A stretch of 64,000 nucleotides of DNA from Bacteroidetes bacterium CG2_30_33_31 (GTDB lineage: Bacteria > Bacteroidota > Bacteroidia > Bacteroidales > UBA1556). The stretch covers positions 28,929 to 92,928 of the forward strand of contig MNXP01000043.1 in assembly GCA_001872625.1 (NCBI GenBank), given 5' to 3'. Of this stretch, positions 30,888-41,871 are shown in pieces. Each line of letters opens with the position of its first letter. Position 1 is the stretch's first letter. The notes beneath the pieces were generated by a model, which saw only the letters and a list, made by a program, of their open reading frames with translations, searched no databases and had not been told where the DNA came from. The translations under genes were made by a program, and so were the position numbers.

Positions 30888-31868
30888 ATGAATCTATTAT
30901 TGCCATTAAAATTTAAGCCAATATTTAAAGATAAAATTTGGGGAGGAAATAAAATTCAAAGCGATTTGCATTACAATTTTGACCCATTACCAAACTGTGG
31001 AGAAGCATGGATGATAAGCGGAATTGAAGGTTTTGAGTCAGTAGTTTCAGAAGGGCCTTTAGCCGATAATACTTTGAGTGAGCTCATTGAAGTTTTTATG
31101 GGCGAACTTGTGGGGGAGAAAGTTTATGAACAATTTGAAAATGAGTTTCCATTGCTAATAAAATTTTTAGATACTTCGCAATGGCTTAGCATACAAGTTC
31201 ATCCCGATGACGAATTAGCTAAATTGCGTGGCTATGAAAGAGGAAAAACTGAAATGTGGTATATATTGAATGCCGACAAAGATGCAAAATTGATTAGCGG
31301 ATTCAAGAGTAAAATCTCTAAAGCGGAATATGTTCAAAAACTTGAGAACAATACTCTTAAGGAGGTTTTAAATTTTGAAAATGTAAAAAAAGGCGAAGCG
31401 TTTTATTTGCCATCGGGAAGAATTCATGCAATTGGTCCAGGTATACTTTTGGCTGAAATTCAGCAATCCTCCGATATTACTTACAGAATATATGACTGGG
31501 AAAGACTTGATGCAAATGGAAATTCGCGTGAATTGCACATTGATGATGCTTTAGATGCCATAGATTTTGATTTATATGATAAATATAAATTAGAATTTCC
31601 ATCCATAGAAAATGAGACAGTTAGTATTATTGATGAAAAATATTTTAGCACCAATCTCATGCATTTTCATAAAGCTGTAACAAAAGATTACGAAGAGATA
31701 GATTCGTTTATTATTTACATAATCACTGAAGGTTCTATGAAAATGGTTTACGAAGGTGGCGAAATGGATTTGGGAACTGGAGATGTGGTGCTATTGCCTG
31801 CCATAATGAATAAGGTAAATATTTTTCCAACACCTTTTATTAATCTTTTAGAGGTTTACATAAAATAA
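30888..31868 (+). CDS. manA: Mannose-6-phosphate isomerase, class I
   Basis: FKDKIWGGNKI, SIQVHPDDELA, GKTEMWYIL, PSGRIHAIGPGILLAEIQQSSDITYRIYDW. Confidence 0.93.
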   Translation: MNLLLPLKFKPIFKDKIWGGNKIQSDLHYNFDPLPNCGEAWMISGIEGFESVVSEGPLADNTLSELIEVFMGELVGEKVYEQFENEFPLLIKFLDTSQWLSIQVHPDDELAKLRGYERGKTEMWYILNADKDAKLISGFKSKISKAEYVQKLENNTLKEVLNFENVKKGEAFYLPSGRIHAIGPGILLAEIQQSSDITYRIYDWERLDANGNSRELHIDDALDAIDFDLYDKYKLEFPSIENETVSIIDEKYFSTNLMHFHKAVTKDYEEIDSFIIYIITEGSMKMVYEGGEMDLGTGDVVLLPAIMNKVNIFPTPFINLLEVYIK

Positions 31869-32075
31869 TCAAATAAGAAAAGAAATTCGACCTTTTTTTC
31901 GATACAGATTTTAAAATTTGATAAAAAAATTCAATTTTTTATTTATTACAAATTTAATATTGTTAAATTATTAACTGTAATTAATTATCATTCAATAAAT
32001 TGAGTTTGAATAATTTGTAAATATTTAAAAGCAAAAAAAAGACTTTAATTTTCAGAAATATAAATTGTTATTTTA

Positions 32076-32083
32076 TACTTTTG
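32076..32083 (+). promoter_or_regulatory. -7 promoter box upstream of nqr operon
   Basis: TACTTTTG in AT-rich leader, about 45 nt before nqrA. Confidence 0.4.
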
Positions 32084-32127
32084 CGCACTTATATTATTAA
32101 TATCAAACTAAGGATTAATATTACAAT

Positions 32128-33477
32128 ATGTCAAATACTATTCGAATTAAAAGGGGGCTTGACATCCATTTACAAGGTATTGCAGAAAAGGTTGTAAAGG
32201 TCGTTGAGCTTAGGCAATATGCTATAAAGCCAGAAGATTTTAACGGTGTTTTCCCAAAAATGCTTGTCAGCGTTGGCGATAAAGTGAAAGCAGGAAGCTC
32301 AATATTTTTTGATAAATACCGCGAGAATATCAAGTTTTCAGCTCCAGTTTCTGGCACTGTAACTGAGATTGTTAGAGGCGAAAAGAGGAAGTTACTTGAA
32401 GTTCGTATCGAATCTGACGAACATGACGAATACTTAGACTTTGGAGCAGCTGAGCCCTTGAATTTATCAAAAGAAGAAATTACTCATAAACTCTTAGAAA
32501 GTGGAGCCTGGTCGCTAATTAAACAAAGACCTTATAATATAATTGCTAATCCAGAGGATAATCCTAAGGCAATATTTATCTCTGCTTTTGACTCCAGCCC
32601 GCTTGCAGGTGATATGGACTTTATGCTTGAAGGTAAAAGTCAGGAGTTTCAAAAAGGATTAGATGCTTTATCGAAATTGACTACAGGTAAAATTAACCTT
32701 AATATAAATGAGAAAAAAACCAATTCTCAAATTTTTACTTTAGCTAAAAATGTAGAAATTAATAGTTTTTCAGGGCCTCATCCTGCTGGTAATGTAGGTA
32801 TTCAAATACATCATATTTGCCCTATTAATAAAGGTGAAATTGTTTGGACTATTGATCCACAGGCAGTTGTTATTATTGGCAGGTTATTTTTGGAAGGCAG
32901 ATTTAACACAGAAAAAATTATTGCTCTTGTTGGCTCTGAAGTAATTAAACCGCAATATTATAAAGTTAAAATTGGCGCATCAATCAAAAATATTATAAAA
33001 GATAATGTAAGAGAGGGAGATGTGAGATTTATCAGTGGAAATGTTCTTACAGGCAGAAAAATCGATAAAGCAAGCTATCTTTCATATTATGATAATATGA
33101 TTTCAATAATTCCTGAAGGTCATTATCAATCATTTTTTGGCTGGCTTGTTCCAAATCCTAAAAAACATAGTTTCTACAGAACAGCATTTTCTTGGCTCAC
33201 ACCAAATAAATCATATCGCTTGGATACTAATATAAATGGTGGTGAAAGGTCATTTGTGGTAACAGGATATTTAGAAAAAGTTCTTCCAATGGATATCTAT
33301 CCAGTACATTTGCTTAAAGCAATTATGATAGAAGATATTGATAAAATGGAAAATCTGGGAATTTACGAAGTAGATGAAGAGGATTTTGCATTATGCGAAT
33401 ATATTAGTACCTCTAAAATCAATATGCAAGCCATTATTCGTGATGGATTGGATTTGATTCGTAAAGAAATGAGCTAA
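32128..33477 (+). CDS. nqrA: Na+-translocating NADH:quinone reductase subunit A
   Basis: IRIKRGLDIHLQGIAEK...FNGVFPKMLVSVGDKVKAGSSIFFDK; SGPHPAGNVGIQIHHICPINKGEIVW. Confidence 0.96.
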   Translation: MSNTIRIKRGLDIHLQGIAEKVVKVVELRQYAIKPEDFNGVFPKMLVSVGDKVKAGSSIFFDKYRENIKFSAPVSGTVTEIVRGEKRKLLEVRIESDEHDEYLDFGAAEPLNLSKEEITHKLLESGAWSLIKQRPYNIIANPEDNPKAIFISAFDSSPLAGDMDFMLEGKSQEFQKGLDALSKLTTGKINLNINEKKTNSQIFTLAKNVEINSFSGPHPAGNVGIQIHHICPINKGEIVWTIDPQAVVIIGRLFLEGRFNTEKIIALVGSEVIKPQYYKVKIGASIKNIIKDNVREGDVRFISGNVLTGRKIDKASYLSYYDNMISIIPEGHYQSFFGWLVPNPKKHSFYRTAFSWLTPNKSYRLDTNINGGERSFVVTGYLEKVLPMDIYPVHLLKAIMIEDIDKMENLGIYEVDEEDFALCEYISTSKINMQAIIRDGLDLIRKEMS

Positions 33478-33509
33478 GTAATGAATTGATTAAAATATTG
33501 AATTAATAG

Positions 33510-34661
33510 ATGAAACCAATTAGAAATATATTAGACGCTATAAAGCCTCACGTTCAGAAGGATGGAAAATTTCACGCTTTTCATTCCTTTTATGATGCTA
33601 TTGAGACTTTATTTTTTGTTCAAGACAGAGTTACAAGCAAAGGCAGCCATATCCGCGATGGAGTTGATATGAAAAGAACAATGTTTGTTGTTGTCATAGC
33701 CTTGATGCCAGCATTATTTTTTGGAATGTGGAATGCTGGAAATATGCATTTCAAGTCCATGGGAATGGAAAAGGAATTAATGGAAAATTTTTGGTATGGA
33801 TTTCTCAAAATTTTACCAATTATAATAGTTTCTTATGCCGTTGGTCTTGGTATTGAAATCGCATTTGCCCAGAAAAGAGGTCATGAAGTAAATGAAGGCT
33901 TTTTCGTAAGCGGAATGTTGATTCCACTGATTGTACCTGTTACCACGCCATTATGGATGGTAGCTATAGCTGTAGCATTTGCCGTAATTTTTGGCAAAGA
34001 AGTTTTCGGCGGCACTGGCATGAATATTATGAATCCAGCATTACTTACCAGAGCTTTTCTTTTCTTTGCTTATCCAACATTCATGTCTGGTGATAAAGTT
34101 TGGATAGCCGAAAAGGCAGATGCTTTTTCTGGGGCAACACCTCTTGCAGAGTTAACCGCTGGACATCCAACTGGCATATCAGTAGCTGAAATGTTCATTG
34201 GAAATTATTCTGGTTCCTTTGGTGAAACTTCCACAATTGCAATTCTCATTGGAGCATTTATATTGCTTTATACGGGCGTTGCAAGTTGGAAAGTTATGGT
34301 TTCTTTCTTTGTAGGTGGACTTTCAATGGGGTTATTGCTCAATGGCTTATCAGCATCATTTCCTGCAAATGCTTATTTAGCTTTACCAGCTTGGCAGCAT
34401 CTTTTGATTGGTGGATTTGCTTTCGGCGGTGTGTTCATGATTACCGACCCAGTAACTGCAAGCCAAACTGGAACAGGAAAATGGATTTATGGATTCCTTG
34501 GCGGTTTTATCGCTATTATGGTTCGTGTTCTAAATCCTGCTTATCCTGAAGGTGTTATGTTGGCTATACTTTTAGTAAATATTTTTGCTCCATTAATAGA
34601 TTATTATGTAGTAGAAAGTAATATAAAAAGAAGGCTAAAAAGGGTTAAAGCATTAAGTTAA
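33510..34661 (+). CDS. nqrB: Na+-NQR subunit B
   Basis: GTGMNIMNPALLTRAFLFFAYP; flavinylation motif SGATPLA; GGVFMITDPVTASQT. Confidence 0.96.
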   Translation: MKPIRNILDAIKPHVQKDGKFHAFHSFYDAIETLFFVQDRVTSKGSHIRDGVDMKRTMFVVVIALMPALFFGMWNAGNMHFKSMGMEKELMENFWYGFLKILPIIIVSYAVGLGIEIAFAQKRGHEVNEGFFVSGMLIPLIVPVTTPLWMVAIAVAFAVIFGKEVFGGTGMNIMNPALLTRAFLFFAYPTFMSGDKVWIAEKADAFSGATPLAELTAGHPTGISVAEMFIGNYSGSFGETSTIAILIGAFILLYTGVASWKVMVSFFVGGLSMGLLLNGLSASFPANAYLALPAWQHLLIGGFAFGGVFMITDPVTASQTGTGKWIYGFLGGFIAIMVRVLNPAYPEGVMLAILLVNIFAPLIDYYVVESNIKRRLKRVKALS

Positions 34662-34701
34662 ACAATTGTAAAACAATAATATAAAAATTAAAACTTTAGA
34701 A

Positions 34702-35466
34702 ATGGATAGGAATAACAATATTTATATTTTCATTTACTCTTCAGTTCTTGTCATTTTGGTGGCGATAATACTAACAATAGCTAATATATCGCTAAAGCCA
34801 GCACAAGAGAAAAATATTAGAATTGAAAAAATGTCGAATGTTCTTGCCGCCATTGGAATTAAATCTGATGCCACTGATGCAGAAAAGCTTTTTGCCAAAT
34901 ATATTACTGAAGAAATTGTAATAAATTCCAAAGGAGAAGTGCTTGGAAAATTTGTAGCCGGAAAACAAGTTGAAGGAAGTGGACGAGCTTTCGATATAAA
35001 TATTAAGGTAGAATTGAAAAATCAAGCTGATAGCAAGAGCGGAAAATTTCCACTTTTTATTGGCGAAAAAGATGGTTCTAAAGTTTATATTGTCCCCGTT
35101 TATGGTAAAGGATTGTGGGCAGCAATTTGGGGTAACATAGCTTTTAAAGATGATTTGAATACTGTTTATGGAGCAAATTTTAGCCATGAAAGTGAGACTC
35201 CTGGTTTGGGTGCTGAAATTTCGCAACCAAAAACAGAAGGAAAAATAGTTTTCTCAGATCAATTTGTAGGCAAAACAATTTTTGATGCCACCGGAAATTT
35301 TGTATCGGTTTCTACTGTTAAAGGTGGTGTAGTTAATCAAACAAAGATTGCTGCTGAGCATGGTGTTGATGCCATCTCAGGTGGTACTCTTACAAGCAAT
35401 GGAGTTACAAACATGCTTTACGATTGCTTAATTAATTATGTTGAATATATTAAGAAAAATAAATAA
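34702..35466 (+). CDS. nqrC: Na+-NQR subunit C
   Basis: GKGLWAAIWG, HESETPGLGAEIS, DAISGGTLTSNGV. Confidence 0.95.
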   Translation: MDRNNNIYIFIYSSVLVILVAIILTIANISLKPAQEKNIRIEKMSNVLAAIGIKSDATDAEKLFAKYITEEIVINSKGEVLGKFVAGKQVEGSGRAFDINIKVELKNQADSKSGKFPLFIGEKDGSKVYIVPVYGKGLWAAIWGNIAFKDDLNTVYGANFSHESETPGLGAEISQPKTEGKIVFSDQFVGKTIFDATGNFVSVSTVKGGVVNQTKIAAEHGVDAISGGTLTSNGVTNMLYDCLINYVEYIKKNK

Positions 35467-35471
35467 TCATC

Positions 35472-36122
35472 ATGAGTAAAACGAAAGAAAGAGAGCTGTT
35501 GTTCTCGCCTAAAAATATAAGATTACTAACTTCACCTTTGGGTAAGGAGAACCCAATTACCATGCAAGTGCTTGGAATTTGTTCTGCATTAGCAGTTACA
35601 GTTCAAATAAAACCTGCCGTAGTTATGGGCATTTCGGTAATAGTGGTAACAGCAGTAGGAAATCTTATTATTTCAGCAATGCGAAATTCCATTCCAAATA
35701 GAATCAGAATTATCGTACAACTCGTTGTTATTGCAACCCTTGTAATTCTTGTAGATCAAGTTCTTAGAGCATTTAGCTATGAAGTTAGTAAGCAATTATC
35801 GGTTTTTGTTGGACTTATCATAACCAATTGTATTCTTATGGGCAGATTTGAAGCCTTTGCTATGGCAAATAAACCATGGCCATCTTTCTTAGACGGAATT
35901 GGAAACGGACTCGGTTACGGGATTATTTTGGTAGTGGTGGCTGTAGTTCGCGAGCTCTTTGGTTCCGGTTCACTGATGGGTTATAAAATTATCCCAGAGA
36001 GTTTTTATAATTTCGGATATTCAAATAATGGATTGATGATAATGCCACCATTAACGTTAATTATTGTAGCTTCAATAATATGGTTTCAACGCTCAAGAGA
36101 TAAAGATTTAATTGAAAAATAA
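35472..36122 (+). CDS. nqrD: Na+-NQR subunit D
   Basis: LGICSALAVT, ITNCILMGRFEAFAMANKPWPSFLDGIGNGLGYG. Confidence 0.95.
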   Translation: MSKTKERELLFSPKNIRLLTSPLGKENPITMQVLGICSALAVTVQIKPAVVMGISVIVVTAVGNLIISAMRNSIPNRIRIIVQLVVIATLVILVDQVLRAFSYEVSKQLSVFVGLIITNCILMGRFEAFAMANKPWPSFLDGIGNGLGYGIILVVVAVVRELFGSGSLMGYKIIPESFYNFGYSNNGLMIMPPLTLIIVASIIWFQRSRDKDLIEK

Positions 36123-36149
36123 CTTTAAGAAATTTAAAATCAAATAGAT

Positions 36150-36764
36150 ATGGAATATTTAAACATATTTGTAAAGTCGATATTTATCAATAATATGATT
36201 TTTGCATACTTCCTCGGAATGTGTTCTTTTTTGGCAGTATCAAAAACCGTTAAGACTTCTGTGGGACTTGGAGCAGCTGTAATATTTGTATTAGGGATTA
36301 CCGTTCCAGTAGATTACCTTATGAATACTTATATTTTAGTGCCAGGCGCTCTAAGCTGGATTGGTGCTGAATATGCTAATGTTGATTTAAGCTTTCTAAG
36401 TTTTATAATGTTTATTGCTGTGATTGCCTCTATGACTCAGTTAGTGGAAATGGTTGTCGAAAAATTTTCACCTTCATTATATTCTTCTTTAGGAATATAT
36501 CTACCTCTGATAGCTGTTAATTGTGCAATACTTGGTGGTTCATTATTTATGCAACAACGTGAATATCAAAATATTGGTGAAGCAACAATTTTTGGAATAG
36601 GCTCAGGAATCGGTTGGTTTTTAGCTATTGTGGCTATCTCCGCCATTCGCGAGAAAATCTCTTATTCAAATATTCCAGCTCCTTTGCGTGGTCTTGGAAT
36701 AACTTTCATTATTACTGGACTTATGGGTATAGCATTTATGACATTCATGGGATTTAAATTGTAA
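36150..36764 (+). CDS. nqrE: Na+-NQR subunit E
   Basis: FINNMIFAYFLGMCSFLAVSK, LPLIAVNCAILGGSLFM. Confidence 0.95.
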   Translation: MEYLNIFVKSIFINNMIFAYFLGMCSFLAVSKTVKTSVGLGAAVIFVLGITVPVDYLMNTYILVPGALSWIGAEYANVDLSFLSFIMFIAVIASMTQLVEMVVEKFSPSLYSSLGIYLPLIAVNCAILGGSLFMQQREYQNIGEATIFGIGSGIGWFLAIVAISAIREKISYSNIPAPLRGLGITFIITGLMGIAFMTFMGFKL

Positions 36765-36788
36765 AAAAAAATTAGCAATACTAATATT

Positions 36789-38048
36789 ATGATATTACTC
36801 GAAATGGCTCTTCAGACAATGGTTTTAATAAGCGTGATTACCTTTCTAAGCATGATGCTGATTTTGGTTAGCGTGCTGCTTTATGCTAAAAACAAACTTA
36901 CCCCACAAGGATTGGTGAAAATTGAAATAAATGGTGAAAAAGAGTTAGAAACATCTCCTGGCTCATCTTTATTATCAACACTTTCATCAGAGAAAATATT
37001 TTTGCCATCAGCTTGTGGAGGTGGTGGAACTTGTGGAATGTGTAAATGTCAGGTTTATGAAGGTGGTGGAGGAATTCTTCCCACTGAAGTTGGTTTTTTT
37101 ACACGTAAAGAAGCTCAAAATAATTGGAGACTTGGCTGCCAAGTTAAAGTTCGTGGAGATTTGAAAATCGGTATTCCCGCTGAAGTATTTGGCATTAAGA
37201 AATGGGAGTGTGAGGTTGTTTCAAATAATAACGTAGCCACATTTATAAAAGAATTTATAGTAAGACTTCCTCAAGGAGAACATTTAGATTTCCGCTCGGG
37301 AGGATATATTCAAATTGATGTTCCTAAATGCGAAGTCAATTATAAAGACATGATTATCGGTGAAGATTACAAATCTGATTGGGATAAATTTGGTTTATGG
37401 AATTTGAAAATGAAAAATCCCGAACCAATCTTTAGAGCCTATTCTATGGCCAATCATCCTGCTGAAGGAGATATCGTTATGCTTAATGTTCGCATTGCTT
37501 CCCCACCATGGGATCCAAAAATCAAAGGATTTAAAAAAGTAAATCCAGGCATCTGCTCTTCTTATATTTTTAATCTGAAACCTGGTGATAAAGTTATGGT
37601 TTCTGGTCCTTATGGCGAATTTTTTATAAAAGACACAAACAAAGAGATGATGTTTATTGGTGGTGGTGCAGGAATGGCTCCTATGCGTTCACATATTTTT
37701 GATCAATTTAAAACTAAACATACAAACCGTAAAGCTACTTTTTGGTATGGCGGACGCTCCTTTAGAGAATTATTTTATGTGGATCAATTTGAAGAAATTG
37801 CAAAAGAAAATCCAAACTTTACATTTAATATCGCTCTTTCCGAACCACTTCCATCTGATAATTGGACTGGCTATGTTGGATTTATTCATCAAGTAATTTT
37901 GGATAATTATCTTAGTAAACATTCAGAACCAGAAGAAATTGAATACTATCTTTGTGGACCTCCTATGATGAATCAAGCGCTTTTTAAAATGCTTGACGAA
38001 CTTGGTGTTCCTAAAGAAAATATTGCCTTCGACGACTTTGGAGGATAA
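36789..38048 (+). CDS. nqrF: Na+-NQR subunit F (2Fe-2S/FAD)
   Basis: [17 protein letters not shown] ferredoxin cluster; [30 protein letters not shown]. Confidence 0.96.
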   Translation: MILLEMALQTMVLISVITFLSMMLILVSVLLYAKNKLTPQGLVKIEINGEKELETSPGSSLLSTLSSEKIFLPSACGGGGTCGMCKCQVYEGGGGILPTEVGFFTRKEAQNNWRLGCQVKVRGDLKIGIPAEVFGIKKWECEVVSNNNVATFIKEFIVRLPQGEHLDFRSGGYIQIDVPKCEVNYKDMIIGEDYKSDWDKFGLWNLKMKNPEPIFRAYSMANHPAEGDIVMLNVRIASPPWDPKIKGFKKVNPGICSSYIFNLKPGDKVMVSGPYGEFFIKDTNKEMMFIGGGAGMAPMRSHIFDQFKTKHTNRKATFWYGGRSFRELFYVDQFEEIAKENPNFTFNIALSEPLPSDNWTGYVGFIHQVILDNYLSKHSEPEEIEYYLCGPPMMNQALFKMLDELGVPKENIAFDDFGG

Positions 38049-38058
38049 AATTATTAAA

Positions 38059-38083
38059 GGCCGGCTTTGTCGGTCTTTTTTTT
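38059..38083 (+). terminator. Rho-independent terminator between nqrF and apbE
   Basis: GGCCGGC-ttt-GTCGGTC (two G-U pairs) followed by T8. Confidence 0.6.
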
Positions 38084-38102
38084 AAAATTTAATATTTGAA
38101 TC

Positions 38103-39128
38103 ATGAAAAAATTACTTTTTGGCTTGGCGTTAACAACTTTATTTGCCTCTTGTAATAATCAAATTCCAGAAAAAGTTAATTCCAAAACTGCACAAAAAAT
38201 TCAAATAAAAGGTGATGCTCAAGGAACATATTACGCTATTACATACTACGATACTCTAAATCGAAATCTCAAAACAAATATAGATTCACTTCTGTTATCT
38301 TTCGATTTATCTGCCTCCAATTATGTTGATAGTTCTATTATTTCTAAGGTGAATGCTAATATTCCTGTAAAACTTGATGATGTTTTTATTGGAAACTTTT
38401 TGCTGTCGCAAGAGATATCTGAAAATACTAATGGCGATTATGATATAACTGTGCGTCCGCTTGTGGAACTCTGGGGTTTTGGCAAAAAAGAACCTAAAAA
38501 AGTGAAGGCATCTGAAGTAAATGAAATATTAAAGTTTATAGGTTATAAAAAAGTTCATTTAATAAATAATACTATCATTAAGGATGATAAAAGAATTCAG
38601 CTCGATTATAACGCTATAGCTCAGGGCTATTCGGTAGATGTGGTGGCGAGATATTTAAAAACTCATGGAATAGAAAACTTCCTTGTGGATATTGGAGGTG
38701 AGGTGTATGCTTCTGGTAGAAAAGACGATTCAAGTCTTTGGCAAGTTGGCATCGAAAGGCCAAAAGACAATGAAAAATATGGCGAAGCATTGACGGCCAT
38801 AGTTAAATTGAAAGATAGAGGTATGGCCACATCAGGCAATTACAGAAAATTCTACATTCAAGACGGAGTAAAATATTCGCATGAGATTGACCCTCACACG
38901 GGATATCCTGCAAAACAAAATTTGCTTTCAGCAACGGTTTTTGCTGTAGATGCTGCACATGCTGATGGTTATGCCACAGCTTTTATGGTTATGGGTTTCG
39001 AAAAAGCTAAAGATTATATTGCGAAACATAGCGAAATGGATGCTTTCTTTATTTATACTGATAGCTCTGGAAGTTATAAATATTTTTATACCCAAAATCT
39101 GAAAAAGAATTTGGAAATGGAGCAATGA
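38103..39128 (+). CDS. apbE: FAD:protein FMN transferase (ApbE), lipoprotein
   Basis: GDAQGTYYAITYYDT, VRPLVELWGFG, YNAIAQGYSVDVVARYL, FLVDIGGEVYASG, HEIDPHTGYPA. Confidence 0.94.
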   Translation: MKKLLFGLALTTLFASCNNQIPEKVNSKTAQKIQIKGDAQGTYYAITYYDTLNRNLKTNIDSLLLSFDLSASNYVDSSIISKVNANIPVKLDDVFIGNFLLSQEISENTNGDYDITVRPLVELWGFGKKEPKKVKASEVNEILKFIGYKKVHLINNTIIKDDKRIQLDYNAIAQGYSVDVVARYLKTHGIENFLVDIGGEVYASGRKDDSSLWQVGIERPKDNEKYGEALTAIVKLKDRGMATSGNYRKFYIQDGVKYSHEIDPHTGYPAKQNLLSATVFAVDAAHADGYATAFMVMGFEKAKDYIAKHSEMDAFFIYTDSSGSYKYFYTQNLKKNLEMEQ

Positions 39129-39137
39129 TAATTTTTT

Positions 39138-40693
39138 TTATCTACCATTTATAATAAGCATTGTTCTATCGTCGTCGAAGTATTTTATATTATTTTCTTT
39201 AATAAGATGGTTTTCAATATCTTTAGCGCTTAAATTTTTTTTGTGAATGTTAGCTTCAAAAGATTTAAGCACATCATAGTTGTCGAGCATTTCTCCGGTT
39301 TTTTGGTTGGAGGCTTCATTATAACCATCTGTAAAAAGCAGCAATTTATAATTTTTTTCAAATTTTATTTCTAATTCTTGATAATCTACATCCTCAATAA
39401 TACCCATCAAAGTGCCAATTATGTTCAAAGTTTTTACATTTAAACCATCATAAAACATTGGTTTTTGGGCGCCTGCTGAGCTAATTCTTAATAAAGAATT
39501 TTTCTCATCTAAATATAATATGCTTAATGTTGTAAATATTTCTGATAGCTGAGCATCTTTATAAATGAACTTATTCAGATTTTCGAGAAGTTTTGCTGGA
39601 TGTCTAACAACATCGGTGTAACGCTGATTGATAAGTAATTTAATCAGGCTACGAATGTATGAAATATATGAAGATACAAAAAACCAAGCATCCCATTTTT
39701 TCCCCATCACATCGCCAACAACTATCATTTGGCTTTGTTCATCAATATTAAAAATTTCATAAAAATCGCCACCAGGTATGCTCTCATAGGGTTGATGAAT
39801 TATATTAAAGTCGAAGGCTTTAGCTGCAAATATCGTATAATATTCAAACTTTATAAATGAATTATTGGCAGCAGATTTCACTGAAGCAAAATATTTCATC
39901 TTAATCAAATTCTCTCTACTAATAAATGAATTAATCTGACTTTCAATAATATTTGGTACATCATGCTTTATAATGAAGTTTGAAGCGCCATATTTACAGT
40001 AGTCTTTTAAATTATTAGAAGAATTTTCATTTGAAATTATAAAAATTAGTGATGCAATTTCTGTATTCAATTCTCGCAGTTTAGAAATGTGATTAAATAT
40101 CCAACCAGCATTTTCGTCTATTAATATTAACCAAATATTTTTGTCTTTGAGGGCTTCCTCCATAGATTGCTCATCATAAGCCTCAATCACTGTGGAAATA
40201 ATGTTTTTAGTATTAATGTTCAAGTTATAATCCTTATTTTTAAACAGAATGATAGCTCCATTTTCAGCACTTAGATTTCTTTTTTTGTAAGCTTTTGTAA
40301 TTTCTTTGCGAAGTGCAAATTTCTTAAGATTTGCCTGCACTTTCGACAAGAGTATTTCAGGATCAAAAGGTTTTAATATAAAATCGTCAGCACCAGCATT
40401 TAAATTTTTGAGCCAAGTATCTTTATTTGAATCCCCCGAAAGAAAAAGAAAAGGCGTGTGTTTGTACTCAACTTTGTTTCTAATATTTTTAATAAGTTCA
40501 TCGCCTTCCATCAATGGCATGTGCAAATCGGAGAGTATCAGGTCAAAAATTTTATCTTTTGCAAGCTTCAAAGCTTCTAAACCATCTTTTGCCAAAGTTA
40601 CTTGATAGCCATTTTCGAAAGAAATTCGTAAACTAATTTTCTGATAATCAGCTCATCATCAACTACAAGTATTCTATTATTTGGACTTACCAT
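39138..40693 (-). pseudogene. Response regulator (REC) with C-terminal SpoIIE/PP2C-like phosphatase; single-nt frameshift in the REC domain
   Basis: Long ORF 39138-40595 starts mid-REC (TLAKDGLEALKLAKDKIFDLILSDLHMP). Minus-strand ATG at 40693 encodes MVSPNNRILVVDDELIIRKLVYEFLSK then shifts at an A4 run (40612-40615); adding one A restores NGYQVTLAKDGLEA. PP2C: IPGGDFYEIF, VVGDVMGKKW, LLLFTDGYNEA. Confidence 0.85.
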
Positions 40694-40858
40694 AATATTG
40701 TTTATAAAAGTTTAAATATTTTGCTTGGATAAGTTAAAATCAAGATTTATTAATAATTGTTTAAAGTTGAAAAATATAAAAATAATTTTAAGCTTTATAT
40801 TGTTTGAAAGTATATATTTGCCTTATTAAGTTTATTAACAACACAAAAGCATAAAATT

Positions 40859-41716
40859 ATGAAAAAACTACTATTTTTATTTCTATCAATTGGGATAATT
40901 TTTATAGGTTGTAAAAAGAAAGATGCACCAGCGGAATTTCTTGCCTCTGAAACCCCACAAACAAAAACAGCTGTATTAGAAGACTTCACTGGAGTTAGAT
41001 GTGGATACTGTCCTGATGGGCATGCAGTTGCTAAAACTATTTCGACAGCCTTAGGTGATAAATTTATTGTTATTGCCACTCATTCAGGTCAATATGCTGC
41101 TCCACAATCAGGTTGGGCAGATTACACAACTCCATTTGGTGATGCATTAATTGCTCAATCAGCTCTTACTGGCTATCCAGCAGGCACAATGAACAGACAC
41201 GCTTTCACAGGAGGTCAGTATAACGTTCAAAATGGTGGTTTGGCCATGGGAAGAGGAGGTTGGAGTGCGGCTGCAAATAGCATTATTCTTGAGAATGCAC
41301 CAGTAAATATTGGCGCAAAAGCTACTTTTGATGCATCCACAAGAGTTTTAACTGTTAACGTAGATTTGTTTTATACAGCTACAGAAACTGTTGCCAATAA
41401 TATTAATGTTGCTTTTATTCAAGATGGTCTGGTATCTAAGCAATCAGGTGGAACTCCAGATCCAAATAACTATACTCAAAATAATGTGTTGCGTCATTAT
41501 ATTACTGGACAATGGGGCGATGCTGTTCCTGTTGCAAGTCAATCTTCTGGTTCAAAATATTCAAAAACATATACCTACACTGTGCCAGCAGATTATAATG
41601 GAGCCACAGTTCCTCCAGGAGGTGGCGCAGTTGTAATGGCAAATTGTAGAATTGTAGTTTTTGTTGACAGAGGCCAGACTGAGATTTTGAACGGGATAAA
41701 AGCTGCTATTCAATAA
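40859..41716 (+). CDS. Omp28-related outer-membrane lipoprotein
   Basis: Lipobox FIGC; AVLEDFTGVRCGYCPDGHAVA; GYPAGTMNRH. Confidence 0.85.
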   Translation: MKKLLFLFLSIGIIFIGCKKKDAPAEFLASETPQTKTAVLEDFTGVRCGYCPDGHAVAKTISTALGDKFIVIATHSGQYAAPQSGWADYTTPFGDALIAQSALTGYPAGTMNRHAFTGGQYNVQNGGLAMGRGGWSAAANSIILENAPVNIGAKATFDASTRVLTVNVDLFYTATETVANNINVAFIQDGLVSKQSGGTPDPNNYTQNNVLRHYITGQWGDAVPVASQSSGSKYSKTYTYTVPADYNGATVPPGGGAVVMANCRIVVFVDRGQTEILNGIKAAIQ

Positions 41717-41763
41717 TCTGTATAATTTGGATTGGAATTATTAAGCACAAATAAATCCATTTT

Positions 41764-41803
41764 AAAGAGGTAATTTTAATTCAATTATTAAAATTACCTC
41801 TTT
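41764..41803. terminator. Bidirectional terminator between convergent genes
   Basis: AAAGAGGTAATTTTAAT...ATTAAAATTACCTCTTT inverted repeat. Confidence 0.8.
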
Positions 41804-41871
41804 GTTTTTATAAAAAAATTAATCTTAAATTTATTTTAAAATCATTAAGGTTAATCCGATAATAATATTAC

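Noticed and set aside
34792-35226. 144-aa minus-strand ORF
   Set aside because: Antisense to nqrC; shadow ORF.
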